Assembly (NCBI GenBank): GCA_934644855.1
Contig: CAKUDJ010000078.1
Span: 1 to 5,221 of the forward strand
Length of the DNA stretch: 5,221 nucleotides
Source of the DNA: an uncultured Elusimicrobiales bacterium
GTDB lineage: Bacteria; Elusimicrobiota; Elusimicrobia; Elusimicrobiales; Elusimicrobiaceae
Reading direction: 5' to 3'
Shown piece after piece: positions 5,012 through 5,221 of this stretch. The notes under the pieces are model-generated. The model was not told the origin of the DNA. It searched no databases and saw only the letters and a program-made list of their open reading frames with translations. Made by a program: the position numbers and the translations under genes. Position 1 is the first letter of the stretch. Every line of letters begins with the position of its first letter.

Positions 5012-5047
5012 AAAAAACGGAACGCCCGCTTTTGGCAGGCGTTCCGT
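5012..5047 (-). terminator. Rho-independent terminator of fusA
   Basis: On the minus strand ACGGAACGCC (5038-5047) pairs with GGCGTTCCGT (5017-5026) in a perfect ten-base stem with an eleven-base loop, followed by a run of six Ts (5012-5017). It starts 22 bases after the fusA stop. Confidence 0.92.
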
Positions 5048-5069
5048 ACGTGTTAAAGTTGCAACCTGA

Positions 5070-5221
5070 TTAGGCGGCAGCCTTTTCAGCCGTTCTCTTT
5101 TCAATAATGGCTTTGGCAACGTTCGCCGGGACTTCAGCATAGTGGCTGGGTTCCATGGTGAACGACGCGCGGCCTTGAGATAAGGAGCGGACGTTGGTGG
5201 CATAGCCGAACATTTCGGCCA
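5070..5221 (-). CDS. fusA: Elongation factor G, C-terminal end (runs off the window)
   Basis: EF-G is the GTPase that drives ribosomal translocation and, with RRF, ribosome recycling. Only the last 49 residues are visible. They begin [20 protein letters not shown] and continue with [20 protein letters not shown], matching the C-terminal part of domains IV-V of EF-G, where most homologues have PLxEMFGYATxLRSxTQGRxxxTMEFxHYxxVP. The first incomplete codon (xTG) fits the expected Leu. The protein ends in RTAEKAAA, a short Ala-rich tail like those of many EF-Gs. Two terminator-like hairpins follow, and tuf is not the next gene, unlike the classic str operon. EF-G2-type paralogues share this motif, but its position upstream of the S10 operon favours fusA. 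Confidence 0.95.
   Translation of the reverse strand, partial: AEMFGYATNVRSLSQGRASFTMEPSHYAEVPANVAKAIIEKRTAEKAAA

Overview
All genes in this window lie on the minus strand, so transcription runs from high to low coordinates. The order of transcription is: the 3' end of fusA (elongation factor G), two terminator-like hairpins, four small cysteine-rich lipoprotein genes, a strong terminator, a roughly 290-base untranslated region, and then the start of the S10 ribosomal protein operon (rpsJ, rplC, rplD, rplW, rplB, and the first 70 codons of rpsS). No RNA genes, insertion sequences or CRISPR arrays are visible, and the plus strand carries no believable gene.

The ribosomal proteins are clearly bacterial and the order S10-L3-L4-L23-L2-S19 is canonical. 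The lipoprotein signal peptides, moderate GC content and the fusA/S10 layout suggest a didermic bacterium. The style of L3 and L2 (L3 with charged or alanine-rich tails, L2 with HPMGGG in place of the usual HPHGGG) would fit a lineage such as Elusimicrobiota, but this is a weak guess made without any database comparison.

Region by region: 5070-5221 is the fusA 3' end, and 4930-5047 holds its terminators. Positions 3501-4914 hold four related secreted Cys-rich lipoprotein genes, named here A (4591-4914), B (4225-4548), C (3865-4221) and D (3501-3854). B, C and D share an identical ten-cysteine spacing. A is a divergent relative with only six of these cysteines. B, C and D are tightly spaced and look co-transcribed from an extended -10 promoter just upstream of B. 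A appears to have its own promoter and may be leaderless. Positions 3459-3488 are a perfect-stem terminator.

Positions 3171-3458 are the S10 operon promoter and leader: a good TTTACA-17-TACAAT promoter, a second extended -10 element, and a long imperfect hairpin followed by a T-tract ahead of rpsJ.

The ribosomal genes work together in 30S and 50S assembly and in translation alongside EF-G. The lipoprotein cluster is functionally unrelated as far as can be seen. It sits where many bacteria have tuf or run directly from the str operon into the S10 operon. Its function is unknown, and it is the most novel part of the window.
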